A stretch of 64,000 bases of DNA from NCBI RefSeq assembly GCF_900290195.1, contig NZ_OLMF01000004.1:733501-797500 (forward strand), written 5' to 3'. The DNA comes from Anaerococcus marasmi (GTDB lineage: Bacteria; Bacillota; Clostridia; Tissierellales; Peptoniphilaceae). The notes under the pieces were generated by a model. The model did no database searches. It was given only the letters and a program-made list of their open reading frames with translations, and was not told the DNA's origin. Shown here piece after piece: positions 45,706 to 52,853 of the stretch. The stretch's first letter is position 1; each line of letters starts with the position of its first letter. Position numbers and translations under genes: made by a program.

Positions 45706-46439
45706 TGACAGATACTTCCAAGCTATTAAGAGAACTAAAAGATAAGAAGTGGATAAGCCTAAGTCATGTCGTAACAAGTGACATCCCCCACTTCGAGGCC
45801 TTTAACGAACTAAGAACTAAAGACATAGCTACAATAGATGAAGACGGATTTTGGGGTAACGAAATTACAATAGGAAGCCAATACGGCACCCACATCGACG
45901 CCCCAAACCACTTCGCCAAAGGCACAAGAGATCTCCTCCAAATCCCCTTTGCCGAAAGATTCCTTCCCCTATATGTAATAGATATCTCTAATAAAGTAGG
46001 AGAAAACCCTGACTACGAGATCACAAAAGAAGACATCCAAGAATTCGAAAAAGAAAATGGAAAGATCGAAGCTAAGTCCTTCGTAGCCCTAAGGACCGAC
46101 TGGTCCAAGAAGTTTGGCGACAAAGACGCCTTCATAAACAAGGACGATAAAGGAATCGAGCATACTCCTGGCTGGTCCCTAGAAGCCTTACAGTTCCTAA
46201 ACGAAGAAAGAAACGTCACAGCCATAGGCCACGAAACCCTAAACACCGACTCAGGCCTCAAACTCTACGAAAACAAGGCCCTAGAAGCAGAATACTACTG
46301 GCTAAGCCAAGACAAATACCAAGTTGAAGTCCTAACAAATCTAGACAAACTCCCACAAACAGGAGCAATAATAACAATCTCCTACCCACAAATATCAGAA
46401 GTCTCAGGATTTTCCGCAGAAGTTAACGCAATATACTAA
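45705..46439 (+). CDS. Cyclase-family (kynurenine formamidase-like) metal-dependent hydrolase
   Basis: A 244-residue protein with the family motif YGTHIDAPNHFAKG (about residues 65-78), whose His/Asp residues bind a divalent metal. A second conserved part reads AIGHETLNTDSG. Its ATG shares a base with the stop of the MetE-like gene, so it is under the same Met T-box. A formamidase on tryptophan catabolites would not explain this control. An amide or ester hydrolysis linked to methionine or folate metabolism is more plausible, but this is inference. Confidence 0.83.
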   Translation: MTDTSKLLRELKDKKWISLSHVVTSDIPHFEAFNELRTKDIATIDEDGFWGNEITIGSQYGTHIDAPNHFAKGTRDLLQIPFAERFLPLYVIDISNKVGENPDYEITKEDIQEFEKENGKIEAKSFVALRTDWSKKFGDKDAFINKDDKGIEHTPGWSLEALQFLNEERNVTAIGHETLNTDSGLKLYENKALEAEYYWLSQDKYQVEVLTNLDKLPQTGAIITISYPQISEVSGFSAEVNAIY

Positions 46440-46469
46440 ACAATTACAAACATTTAATATCTCCTACAA

Positions 46470-46495
46470 GGCCCGGCAAAGCCCGGGCTTTTCAT
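46470..46495 (+). terminator. Terminator of the Met T-box operon
   Basis: GCCCGG and CCGGGC form a GC stem around AAAG, followed by TTTTC. About 30 bases after the stop. Confidence 0.65.
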
Positions 46496-46554
46496 GTGGG
46501 GAAAAATGAAAAGAAAAAATACATATGACTCCACTAAGCTAGAAGTTATATAAA

Positions 46555-47120
46555 TTATATGAGATCTCTCGACTACGCTCGAGATAAGGGGTAAGAAAAC
46601 GAAGTTTTCTCTCCTCTTCCCTTACCTCGACCGAAGCGGAGAGGTCTCCCGAGAAATAGTAAAAGAATAATTCTTTTAAACCTAGAATTATAGCAAGCTA
46701 TACTATTACCGCCATCTCGAACGAATGTGAGAGATCTACAGTCTATGAAGACATGTAGATATAAAAGTTCAAGTTATCTACGTGAATACCTAAATAACAT
46801 ATTCTAAAACCATACACGTCCCAAGGTTCTGTATACCTCTCGTCGCTTCCTTGTGGAAGCTCTGTCGAGGTGGGGAAATAAGGAAATTTCTAATAAAAAA
46901 GAATTTATATTATAAGAGATGTCTCGACTACGCTCGACACTAGGGTAAGGTGGGAAAGCTAGCTTTCTAAATAATTAGAACGCCATTCGGCCTTCTTTTG
47001 CCCTTTGTTCCTACGAAACAAAGGGCACTACACTATTTGTCTTTCAGACAAACAGTGGCCCATCAGGAGGGCAACCTTGCTTCGAAAAAAGCCCGTCCGG
47101 CTCATGGAGGACTGGAGAAG
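46555..47120. repeat. Mosaic intergenic repeat array F
   Basis: Holds one full unit (46711-46873) and the uninterrupted palindrome context GCGGAGAGGTCTCCCGAGAAATAGT (about 46635-46660), which shows the IS110 target as it was before insertion. It also has hairpin modules GAAAACGAAGTTTTC and GGGAAAGCTAGCTTTC and the third cloverleaf element (46981-47076). An open frame runs through the last part into the next gene but has no plausible start there. Confidence 0.85.
46981..47076. repeat. Cloverleaf-like structured element, copy 3
   Basis: Compared with copies 1 and 2 the first hairpin changes on both sides (GACC...GGTC becomes GCCC...GGGC), which keeps pairing intact. This is a compensatory change. 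Confidence 0.6.
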
Positions 47121-47253
47121 CCTCCCGAGTTATAGTAAAATCATAATTATTTTAAATCTTACAATTAAATCAAAATTACAATTAACAGATTGTTATTCAA
47201 AACATCATTTCAAGTACATTTTTTCAAGCATATCCCTTATCTTGTTATCTATA

Positions 47254-47282
47254 TTGACAAATAACCCCATCACTGATATCAT
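47254..47282 (+). promoter_or_regulatory. Promoter of the XRE-sugar dehydrogenase gene
   Basis: TTGACA (47254-47259), a 17-base spacer and TATCAT (47277-47282), 28 bases before the ATG, which has AGGAGG. Confidence 0.75.
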
Positions 47283-47310
47283 ATATCCATCAGAAAAGTT
47301 AGGAGGCAAA

Positions 47311-48786
47311 ATGAAAAAATTATCTATAGAAAAATTGGCAGATACTGTCATTAACAAGAGAAAAGAAAAAGGAATAACTCAAAAAAGTCTTGCTGATACT
47401 ACTGGTATCAACAGGGCTATGATCAGTCGTTTGGAATCATGCGACTACACACCTTCTATCGACCAGCTTCAAGCCATAGGAGGAGTCTTGGACTTTGAAG
47501 TAGTCGATATGTTTGAGGAAGAAACATACGAAAAAGAGATTAAAGCTAACAAGAGCTACAAAATTGCCGTTGCAGGAACTGGATATGTAGGAATATCCAT
47601 TGCGACTCTCCTATCCCAACACAATGAAGTTACTGCAGTTGATATTGTAGAAGAAAAGGTAGAGAAGATTAATAATAAGATCTCCCCTATCCAGGATGAT
47701 TATATAGAAAAATATCTCAAAGAAAAGGACTTAAATTTAAGAGCAACCCTAGATGGCGAAGCTGCCTATAAGGATGCAGACTTTGTAGTAATCGCAGCCC
47801 CTACTAACTACGATAGCAAGAAGAACTTCTTCGATTGCTCTGCTGTAGAGGATGTAATAGAACTTGTCCTTAAGGTAAACCCAGAAGCTACTATGATTAT
47901 CAAATCCACCATCCCAGTTGGTTACACTAGAGAGATTAGAGAAAGATATAAGAGTAATAATATTATCTTTAGCCCAGAGTTCCTCCGTGAATCCAAAGCC
48001 CTTTATGACAATCTCTATCCTTCAAGAATCATTGTATCCTGTGATGATCAAAGTAGGGACAAGGCAGAAATCTTTGCCTCCCTTCTTACAGAAGGCGCCA
48101 TCAAAAAGGACATCCCTACCCTCTTTATGGGCTTTACAGAAGCTGAAGCAGTCAAGCTTTTCGCAAACACCTACCTCGCCCTTCGCGTATCCTACTTCAA
48201 CGAACTTGATACCTACGCTGAAAGCAAGGGACTAAATACAGAAGAGATCATCAACGGAGTATGTCTCGATCCAAGAATCGGCACCCACTACAACAACCCT
48301 TCCTTTGGTTATGGTGGATACTGCTTGCCGAAAGATACTAAACAGCTTCTAGCAAACTTCGACAAGGTCCCACAAAACATGATCTCCGCAATTGTCGATT
48401 CCAACAGGACCAGAAAGGACTTCATAGCAGATCAAGTTCTAAACATAGCAGGCTACTACGATTACAATTCAGACGACCAGTACCAACCAGAAATGGAAAA
48501 AGACTGCGTCATAGGAGTCTACAGACTAACCATGAAGTCAAACTCAGACAACTTCCGCCAATCCTCCATCCAAGGAGTTATGAAAAGAATCAAGGCCAAG
48601 GGAGCAAAGGTAATAATCTACGAACCAACCCTAGAAGACGGAGACACCTTCTTCGGATCTTTAGTAGTCAACAACCTAAGCAAATTCAAAAAAATGAGCC
48701 AGGCAATAATAGCTAACAGATACGACGACAGCCTGGACGATGTGATAGATAAGGTATATACTAGGGATATATTTAAGAGAGACTAG
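47311..48786 (+). CDS. XRE helix-turn-helix fused to UDP-glucose/GDP-mannose-type 6-dehydrogenase
   Basis: A 491-residue fusion. Residues about 1-70 are a Cro/CI-type HTH ([35 protein letters not shown]). Residues about 85-491 are a nucleotide-sugar dehydrogenase with Rossmann motif [16 protein letters not shown], the family stretch [15 protein letters not shown] and catalytic Cys in [15 protein letters not shown]. The start at 47311 has AGGAGG. It should oxidise a UDP- or GDP-sugar to the uronate for capsule, while the HTH may bind DNA. It lies about 4 kb from the capsule locus. There is no stop, linker break or frameshift between the domains. Confidence 0.9.
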   Translation: MKKLSIEKLADTVINKRKEKGITQKSLADTTGINRAMISRLESCDYTPSIDQLQAIGGVLDFEVVDMFEEETYEKEIKANKSYKIAVAGTGYVGISIATLLSQHNEVTAVDIVEEKVEKINNKISPIQDDYIEKYLKEKDLNLRATLDGEAAYKDADFVVIAAPTNYDSKKNFFDCSAVEDVIELVLKVNPEATMIIKSTIPVGYTREIRERYKSNNIIFSPEFLRESKALYDNLYPSRIIVSCDDQSRDKAEIFASLLTEGAIKKDIPTLFMGFTEAEAVKLFANTYLALRVSYFNELDTYAESKGLNTEEIINGVCLDPRIGTHYNNPSFGYGGYCLPKDTKQLLANFDKVPQNMISAIVDSNRTRKDFIADQVLNIAGYYDYNSDDQYQPEMEKDCVIGVYRLTMKSNSDNFRQSSIQGVMKRIKAKGAKVIIYEPTLEDGDTFFGSLVVNNLSKFKKMSQAIIANRYDDSLDDVIDKVYTRDIFKRD

Positions 48787-48789
48787 AAG

Positions 48790-49425
48790 ATTTTTGAGAT
48801 GTCTCGACTAGGCTCGACGGTAGGTAAATTAAATAGATCTCTCGACTTACGCTCGATATAAGAGGAAAGAAAACAAAGTTTTCTCTCCTTTTCCCTTACC
48901 TCGACCGAAGCGGAGAGGTCTCATGTGTTGTACTAAAATTACAAATAATTAAAAACTTGTAATTATAGCAAGCAAACAATTACCGCCATCTCGAGCTTGT
49001 CGAGAGATCTCCAGTCTATGATGACATGTAGTTATAAAAGTTAAAGTTATCTACGTAAATATCTAAATAACCAAATCTCCAACCAAACATGTCCCAAGGT
49101 TCTGTAGACCTCTCGTCGCTTCCTCGTGGAAGCTCTGTCGAGGTGGCATGTAAGGAAATTTTTTTTAAAAAAAATACAGATTATGGTACGAGATATCTCG
49201 ACTACGCTCGACGGTAGTTTGCGGATTCGACTTCGTCTCATGCTCGCAAAGCCTCGATTAAGGTCTGTCATCAATTCACTAACGTTCATTGTGACCAGAA
49301 CCATTAGATATAAGGGGTAAGAAAATGAAGTTTTCTCTCCTCTTCCCTTATTTCGACTGAACGAAGTGAATGGAGAAATCTCTAGCATTTACCAATATCA
49401 AAATAACAAAGAATATACCTTGAGA
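48790..49425. repeat. Mosaic intergenic repeat array G
   Basis: Contains one full unit (48985-49146) and hairpin modules at about 48855 and 49320. At about 49200-49315 it has an inverted copy of the TGTCACAGTGAGC...GATTTGCGAGG...CAAACTACCGTCGA insertion module found in plus orientation at 30219-30450 and 38571-38670. Tail sequence TTATTTCGACTGAACGAAGTGAATGGAG is shared with arrays A, C and E. Confidence 0.85.
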
Positions 49426-49478
49426 TAAACTCAAACAATAGCTCCACCTTCAGTGGCCCAATAGAAGACTTCCCCATC

Positions 49479-49510
49479 AAAAAACACCAGCCCGCAGGCT
49501 GGTGTTTTTT
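49479..49510. terminator. Bidirectional terminator after DUF2922
   Basis: AAAACACCAGCC CGCA GGCTGGTGTTTT forms a 12-bp stem with T-runs on both strands. Nine bases from the DUF2922 stop. Confidence 0.9.
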
Positions 49511-49518
49511 CCTTTCAC

Positions 49519-49737
49519 TTATCCAATATTAAATTCTTGAGTTTCTACATTTTCCAAGTAGGCTTTTACTTTTCTACTTACCTTGCCGTCTTTGGTGGCG
49601 AGTGTTTCTGATGCTATGATTTCATCCATAGCTTGGTTTACTCCTGCATCATCGATGTTCTCTTTTGGGTTGTCGATTGAAATCATTCTTTTTGTTCCTT
49701 TTTCGTCTGCGAATTGTAGTTTTAGTCTTTTAGTCAT
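49519..49737 (-). CDS. DUF2922 family protein
   Basis: Seventy-two residues: MTKRLKLQFADEKGTKRMIS, then DNPKENIDDAGVNQAMDEII and a C-terminal KAYLENVETQEFNIG. This matches the small DUF2922 pattern. It follows the DUF1659 gene by 14 bases with an AGGAGG site. The two families usually occur as a pair in Firmicutes. No catalytic residues are evident, and the size and beta/alpha alternation suggest a small structural or adaptor protein. Part of the sigma-factor/amidase cassette. Confidence 0.8.
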   Translation of the reverse strand: MTKRLKLQFADEKGTKRMISIDNPKENIDDAGVNQAMDEIIASETLATKDGKVSRKVKAYLENVETQEFNIG

Positions 49738-49751
49738 ATGCTATTACCTCC

Positions 49752-49943
49752 TTAAGCTAGTTCTCTTGTTTCTATCTTGTATGCCTTGTGCTCGTTCGCA
49801 TTAGTCAAAGCCACATAGGCTTGGGCGAATTTCTTTAGGCCTTCGTCTGCTACTCCTTCTACTAGGCTTGAAAATGTCCTAGATAATGACTTTGCCTTCC
49901 CACTTATTTCTTCTACGATGTCATAAACAATTTTTAATTTCAT
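49752..49943 (-). CDS. DUF1659 family protein
   Basis: Sixty-three residues beginning MKLKIVYDIVEEISGKAKSLS with the typical ending NANEHKAYKIETREL. It is the first gene after the upstream special promoter site (49980-50015) and pairs with DUF2922. Function unknown. The shared TRTFSSL / FAQAYVALTN pattern is that of the family. Start follows AGGAG. Confidence 0.8.
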   Translation of the reverse strand: MKLKIVYDIVEEISGKAKSLSRTFSSLVEGVADEGLKKFAQAYVALTNANEHKAYKIETRELA

Positions 49944-49979
49944 ATTTTCTCCTTTAATTTTCTTATTTTGTAGGCCCTA

Positions 49980-50015
49980 CACTTATATATAGAATTTTTC
50001 GTCAAATCTTCCCGA
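49980..50015 (-). promoter_or_regulatory. Putative alternative-sigma promoter 1 (before DUF1659-DUF2922)
   Basis: On the minus strand TCGGGAAGATT lies 11 bases upstream of TCTATATATAAGTG. Both blocks and the spacing are identical to the site at 51044-51079, while the spacer bases differ. It sits in the 90-base gap between the amidase stop and DUF1659. Confidence 0.65.
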
Positions 50016-50033
50016 CTTTTTTGTTATTTTTTT

Positions 50034-50720
50034 CTAGATATCTATCCAAGTATTGCCATCGCTGTCTTTGTAGGCGACATATCTTCTAAGTCCACTGTCT
50101 TTTCCTATATAAGATAGCCAAAAATATCCTTCATTTTCTAACAGATAATCATAATATATCTTATCTCCAGGACAATAGTGGGTTATGATAGCACTATTTG
50201 TCGAGGGTCTCTCCCTAACATTAGTTATAGCATGGACTAGGGCACAGCCCTTCTTCCACACTCCCCTACTTGGAGAGATTTTCCCAACAGGTCTAAAGTA
50301 TCTCTCCTCGGCTGATCTCCTACAATCTAGATAATATCCTATAAAGGAAGTCTCATCGTTTATTGAAACACCATTGTTAGTGTAGTTGCAATGAATTATG
50401 GAGCCCTTCCTTAGAAATATCCCCGTATGGCCATAGGCCCCGGCGGAATGGCCCTCGATTCCTCTTATGAATATGTCTCCCCTTCTTACATCCCTATAAT
50501 CATAAATCTCCCTAAAAACTCTTCCCTTAAGCTTATATAGAGATTCAGTATTGCCAACCCTCGTCCCCCTTGGGAGAAAGCCTCCAGCTATCAAAGCATA
50601 ATAGACAAAGGACGAACAGTCCAAAGCCTCTGGCCCCAGCCTTTGGGGATAGGACATTGAGTAGGTCACCTTGTGATGCTTGGATAAGGCGAAGGCAATC
50701 ATTCTATCAACACTTGTCAT
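50034..50720 (-). CDS. Pal-like phage-type peptidoglycan amidase with C-terminal SH3-like domain
   Basis: A 228-residue protein. The N-terminal domain (about 1-145) follows the Amidase_5/NlpC-P60 layout of the pneumococcal phage Dp-1 lysin Pal: KVTYSMSY, catalytic Cys in ALDCSSFVYYAL, VGNTESLYKL, RGDIFIRGIEGHSAGAYGHTGIFL with the catalytic His, and IIHCNYTNNGVSIND. The C-terminal 75 residues resemble an SH3b cell-wall-binding module (ITNVRERPSTNSAIITHY, WLSYIG, RRYVAYKD). No signal peptide, so release needs a holin or lysis. It follows the YvrJ gene by 21 bases (GAGGAGG before the ATG). Confidence 0.85.
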   Translation of the reverse strand: MTSVDRMIAFALSKHHKVTYSMSYPQRLGPEALDCSSFVYYALIAGGFLPRGTRVGNTESLYKLKGRVFREIYDYRDVRRGDIFIRGIEGHSAGAYGHTGIFLRKGSIIHCNYTNNGVSINDETSFIGYYLDCRRSAEERYFRPVGKISPSRGVWKKGCALVHAITNVRERPSTNSAIITHYCPGDKIYYDYLLENEGYFWLSYIGKDSGLRRYVAYKDSDGNTWIDI

Positions 50721-50741
50721 AAATCCTCCTCTGACCTGGCC

Positions 50742-50873
50742 CTAGGCCAGGCTCTTCTTAATCTCATTAGTATCGATCAATATCCTGTCTATCTTCCCAT
50801 TGATTTGGAAGATTAAAATAAGACAAATGGCCACAGGAAAGCCTAGTTCACTAATAATTTTAATGATGTCCAT
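50742..50873 (-). CDS. YvrJ family small membrane protein (holin-like)
   Basis: Forty-three residues, MDIIKIISELGFPVAICLIL... then FQINGKIDRILIDTNEIKKSLA. One transmembrane helix is followed by an amphipathic charged tail, as in YvrJ proteins and in small holin-like peptides (BhlA/UviB type). It lies immediately upstream of the phage-type amidase, so a holin/endolysin pair is the simplest reading (inference). In Bacillus subtilis yvrJ is controlled by the neighbouring sigma factor YvrI/SigO, a parallel to the sigma gene here. Confidence 0.72.
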   Translation of the reverse strand: MDIIKIISELGFPVAICLILIFQINGKIDRILIDTNEIKKSLA

Positions 50874-50900
50874 ATCTTATTCGGCTTAGGATGTTCTGAT

Positions 50901-50980
50901 GATTATGCGATGGAAAATCCTTCCATAATCAAAAGACACAAGTCCTCTTCTTCTAGTCTCATAAGTCCAATGTTATGAGA
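50901..50980 (-). other. Structured 5' leader upstream of the YvrJ-amidase operon
   Basis: The 362-base gap between YvrJ and the sigma gene holds a promoter site and a ~170-base leader. The leader has two stem-loops: TCTCATAA/TTATGAGA (50957-50980, perfect 8 bp) and GATTATG..TGGAA/TTCCATAATC (50901-50930). No start codon with a ribosome site opens a gene in it. It may control translation or attenuation of the lysin operon. Confidence 0.45.
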
Positions 50981-51043
50981 GAAGACAGAAAGTGCGCCAC
51001 TCCTTTCTTTTTTATTTTTTTGCCTAAAGGCTAAACCTCCTTT

Positions 51044-51079
51044 CACTTATATATAGAAAAATAAGCCCAATCTTCCCGA
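51044..51079 (-). promoter_or_regulatory. Putative alternative-sigma promoter 2 (before YvrJ-amidase)
   Basis: TCGGGAAGATT and TCTATATATAAGTG with the same spacing as the site at 49980-50015. Here the upstream block also lies inside a hairpin (AAGCCTAATC/GATTGGGCTT). It reads away from the sigma-factor gene, into the YvrJ leader. Confidence 0.65.
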
Positions 51080-51235
51080 TTAGGCTTCTGGACTTTTATT
51101 GTCTGTTTTTATTTCATAAATGACTTTTAGGCAGATTAAGACCTAATAAGAGCACTTTATCCAATTAAACTTTTCTTTCCAAATAGTCTATTATGTAGGT
51201 GTCGACACAAAGAGAGCTCTCGGAAAGGAAATATT

Positions 51236-51751
51236 ATGAAAATAACTTTGGACAATTCCGAGAAAATACTAGCAGCCTACAAGCCGCTAATACTAAAGAC
51301 AGTCAAACAATTTGGTGCCTTTGAAGAAGAAGAATCCATAGACGAAGCAAGAATGATTCTTATAGATGCCATAGGGACATACGATGAGAGTAAAGGCACC
51401 TTCGGCAACTACCTCAAAAACCTCCTCCGCTACCATTTCTTAGACAAAGCCAAAACTCCAAGACCAGGCTCTATCTACGAAAAGAACGAGGAAAACAACT
51501 CAATAATAGACCTCCTCGAAGCAGAAGAAGATACAGAAGAAATAATAATGGCAGAAGAAAAGAAAAAGGAAATCCTAGAAAACTTAGAAAAAATAAACAA
51601 GAAAAACTCCCAAATCCTAAAACTAAAATTCTACAAAGACTTAACAAACAAAGAAATAGGCCAAATAATGAACATCTCCACCAAAACAGTCTTCAACAGA
51701 ATAAGCATGGGCCTAAAAGAAATGAGAGAAATAATGGTGGGAGAAAAATAA
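51236..51751 (+). CDS. Small sigma-70-family RNA polymerase sigma factor
   Basis: A 171-residue protein. A short region 2 (LILKTVKQFGAFEEEESIDEARMILIDAIGTYDESKGTFGNYL, then LRYHFLDKAK) is linked by an acidic stretch to region 4 (NSQILKLKFYKDLTNKEIGQIMNISTKTVFNRI). Size and layout resemble SigH/SigO-like and UviA/TcdR-like factors that act on few promoters. GGAAAGGA lies before the ATG. Divergent from the YvrJ-amidase operon, whose promoter site matches the one before DUF1659; these are its likely targets. No anti-sigma gene is visible next to it. Confidence 0.85.
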   Translation: MKITLDNSEKILAAYKPLILKTVKQFGAFEEEESIDEARMILIDAIGTYDESKGTFGNYLKNLLRYHFLDKAKTPRPGSIYEKNEENNSIIDLLEAEEDTEEIIMAEEKKKEILENLEKINKKNSQILKLKFYKDLTNKEIGQIMNISTKTVFNRISMGLKEMREIMVGEK

Positions 51752-51754
51752 AAA

Positions 51755-52140
51755 AAGATGTCACGACTCCACTCGATATAAGGGGTAAGAAAACGAAGTT
51801 TTCTCTCCCTCTCCCTTGTTTCGACCGCAGCGGAGAAACCTCTTGAAATTAATTCTATATTTAATTATAGAATATACACTGAGAGAAACTAAAATAACAG
51901 TTACGCCATCTCGAAGGAAGGAACGTAGTGACTGACTGAGAGATCTACAGTCTATGATGACATGTAGATTTAAAAGTTCCTGTTATTTACAAAATCCAAT
52001 GAGATATCTCGACTTACGCTCGACATAAGGGGTAAGAAAACGAAGTTTTCTCTCCCTCTCCCTTACCTCGACCGCAGCGGAGAGGTCTCAGGTGTTATAG
52101 TAAAATTGCAATTAATCACAACCTTTGAATTATAGAAATT
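51755..52140. repeat. Mosaic intergenic repeat array H
   Basis: One truncated unit (51905-51998), two CTCGAC...CGACATAAGGGG modules, two AGAAAACGAAGTTTTCT hairpins (about 51787-51803 and 52036-52052), and two uninterrupted CGACCGCAGCGGAG contexts like the IS110 target. It lies between the sigma factor and the ComK-like gene. Confidence 0.8.
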
Positions 52141-52180
52141 CACACATTCACACCATCTACAGGCAAGCCAACCCCCCCTC

Positions 52181-52209
52181 TTGAAAAGCCTTCCCTTCTC
52201 CTGTATAAT
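52181..52209 (+). promoter_or_regulatory. Promoter of the ComK-like gene
   Basis: TTGAAA (52181-52186), a 17-base spacer and TATAAT (52204-52209), a vegetative-type promoter. It does not carry the TCGGGAAGATT / TCTATATATAAGTG blocks. Confidence 0.7.
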
Positions 52210-52272
52210 TAAAGTACATTAACTGTCTTTTTATATTTTATAAAAACTATTAATGTCTGAAAGGAGGCTGCA

Positions 52273-52755
52273 ATGAAAAGAGAAATCTTGGCCATTCTGC
52301 CTGAACCTATGGAAAGAGTGGGGATAGTCTCTCGAATCTACTACACTGACACCACCGAAATAGACAAGAGAACCCCCACCCACTTCCTCAAAAACTCCTA
52401 CGACAGGAGGGGAAAGAGTAAGAAGCTCGTTGATAAGAAAATCAAAGCTAAAACCCAAATCAAAAGGAACTACCCCTACGTCATCGACAAGGACCACGTC
52501 TTCTTCGCCTTCAAGATCCGTGAGAGCAAATACGACGATCAACAAAGGGGCTTCGTCAACGTCAAATACGTAGACAAAATCCAAGGCTCAACCATAATCC
52601 TAACCACAGGAGAAGAAATCTCGAGCCTAAACACAGAAAAGACTCTCCTCTCCAACAGAAAAAACGCCCAACTCCTCTACTACATGAGCCTAGTAGAAAC
52701 CATGGCAGATAACTTCATGGCTATACAATATGTGCGTGAGAATTTGATGGACTAG
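52273..52755 (+). CDS. ComK-like transcription regulator
   Basis: A 160-residue protein that follows the ComK pattern along its length. An ILPEPME...IVSRIYY start aligns with AVLPE of ComK. HFLKNSYDRRGKSK aligns with the FFGSSYAGRK block. PYVIDKDHVFFAFKIRESKYDDQQRGFVNVKYVDKI matches the central region ending in W/FxxVxxV, and IILTTGEEISS matches the later beta strand. ComK activates DNA-uptake genes in bacilli by binding AT-box pairs. The C-terminus here is shorter. AGGAGG precedes the ATG. The call rests on motif layout, not on a search. Confidence 0.68.
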   Translation: MKREILAILPEPMERVGIVSRIYYTDTTEIDKRTPTHFLKNSYDRRGKSKKLVDKKIKAKTQIKRNYPYVIDKDHVFFAFKIRESKYDDQQRGFVNVKYVDKIQGSTIILTTGEEISSLNTEKTLLSNRKNAQLLYYMSLVETMADNFMAIQYVRENLMD

Positions 52756-52770
52756 AATGGATATCAAAAA

Positions 52771-52803
52771 TCCCGTAAATTATAACCAAAATAATTTACG
52801 GGA
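52771..52803. terminator. Bidirectional terminator between comK-like and capsule genes
   Basis: CCCGTAAATTAT and ATAATTTACGGG form a perfect 12-bp stem. AAAAAT lies upstream and AAAATATT downstream, serving both convergent transcripts. Confidence 0.75.
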
Positions 52804-52853
52804 AAATATTCCTAACATGTTATTAACTTTTAATTTTAACTTAACAATTATAT

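Noticed and set aside
47005-47310. N-terminal extension of the XRE-dehydrogenase protein
   Set aside because: The upstream frame is translation of repeat sequence with no ribosome site. A consensus promoter and AGGAGG point to the start at 47311.
49519-51751. Prophage remnant
   Set aside because: A phage-type lysin and a holin-like peptide occur, but there is no integrase, capsid, tail or attachment-site duplication. The sigma factor and paired promoter sites argue for a host-controlled cassette.
19640-52140. Short repeats in the arrays resembling a CRISPR
   Set aside because: Repeat spacing is irregular, units are 150 bp or longer, and the intervening sequences are themselves repeated. No cas genes are present.
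52231-52584. 117-codon minus-strand frame opposite the ComK-like gene
   Set aside because: It is antisense to a gene with a good promoter and AGGAGG, is low-complexity, and has no start signals.
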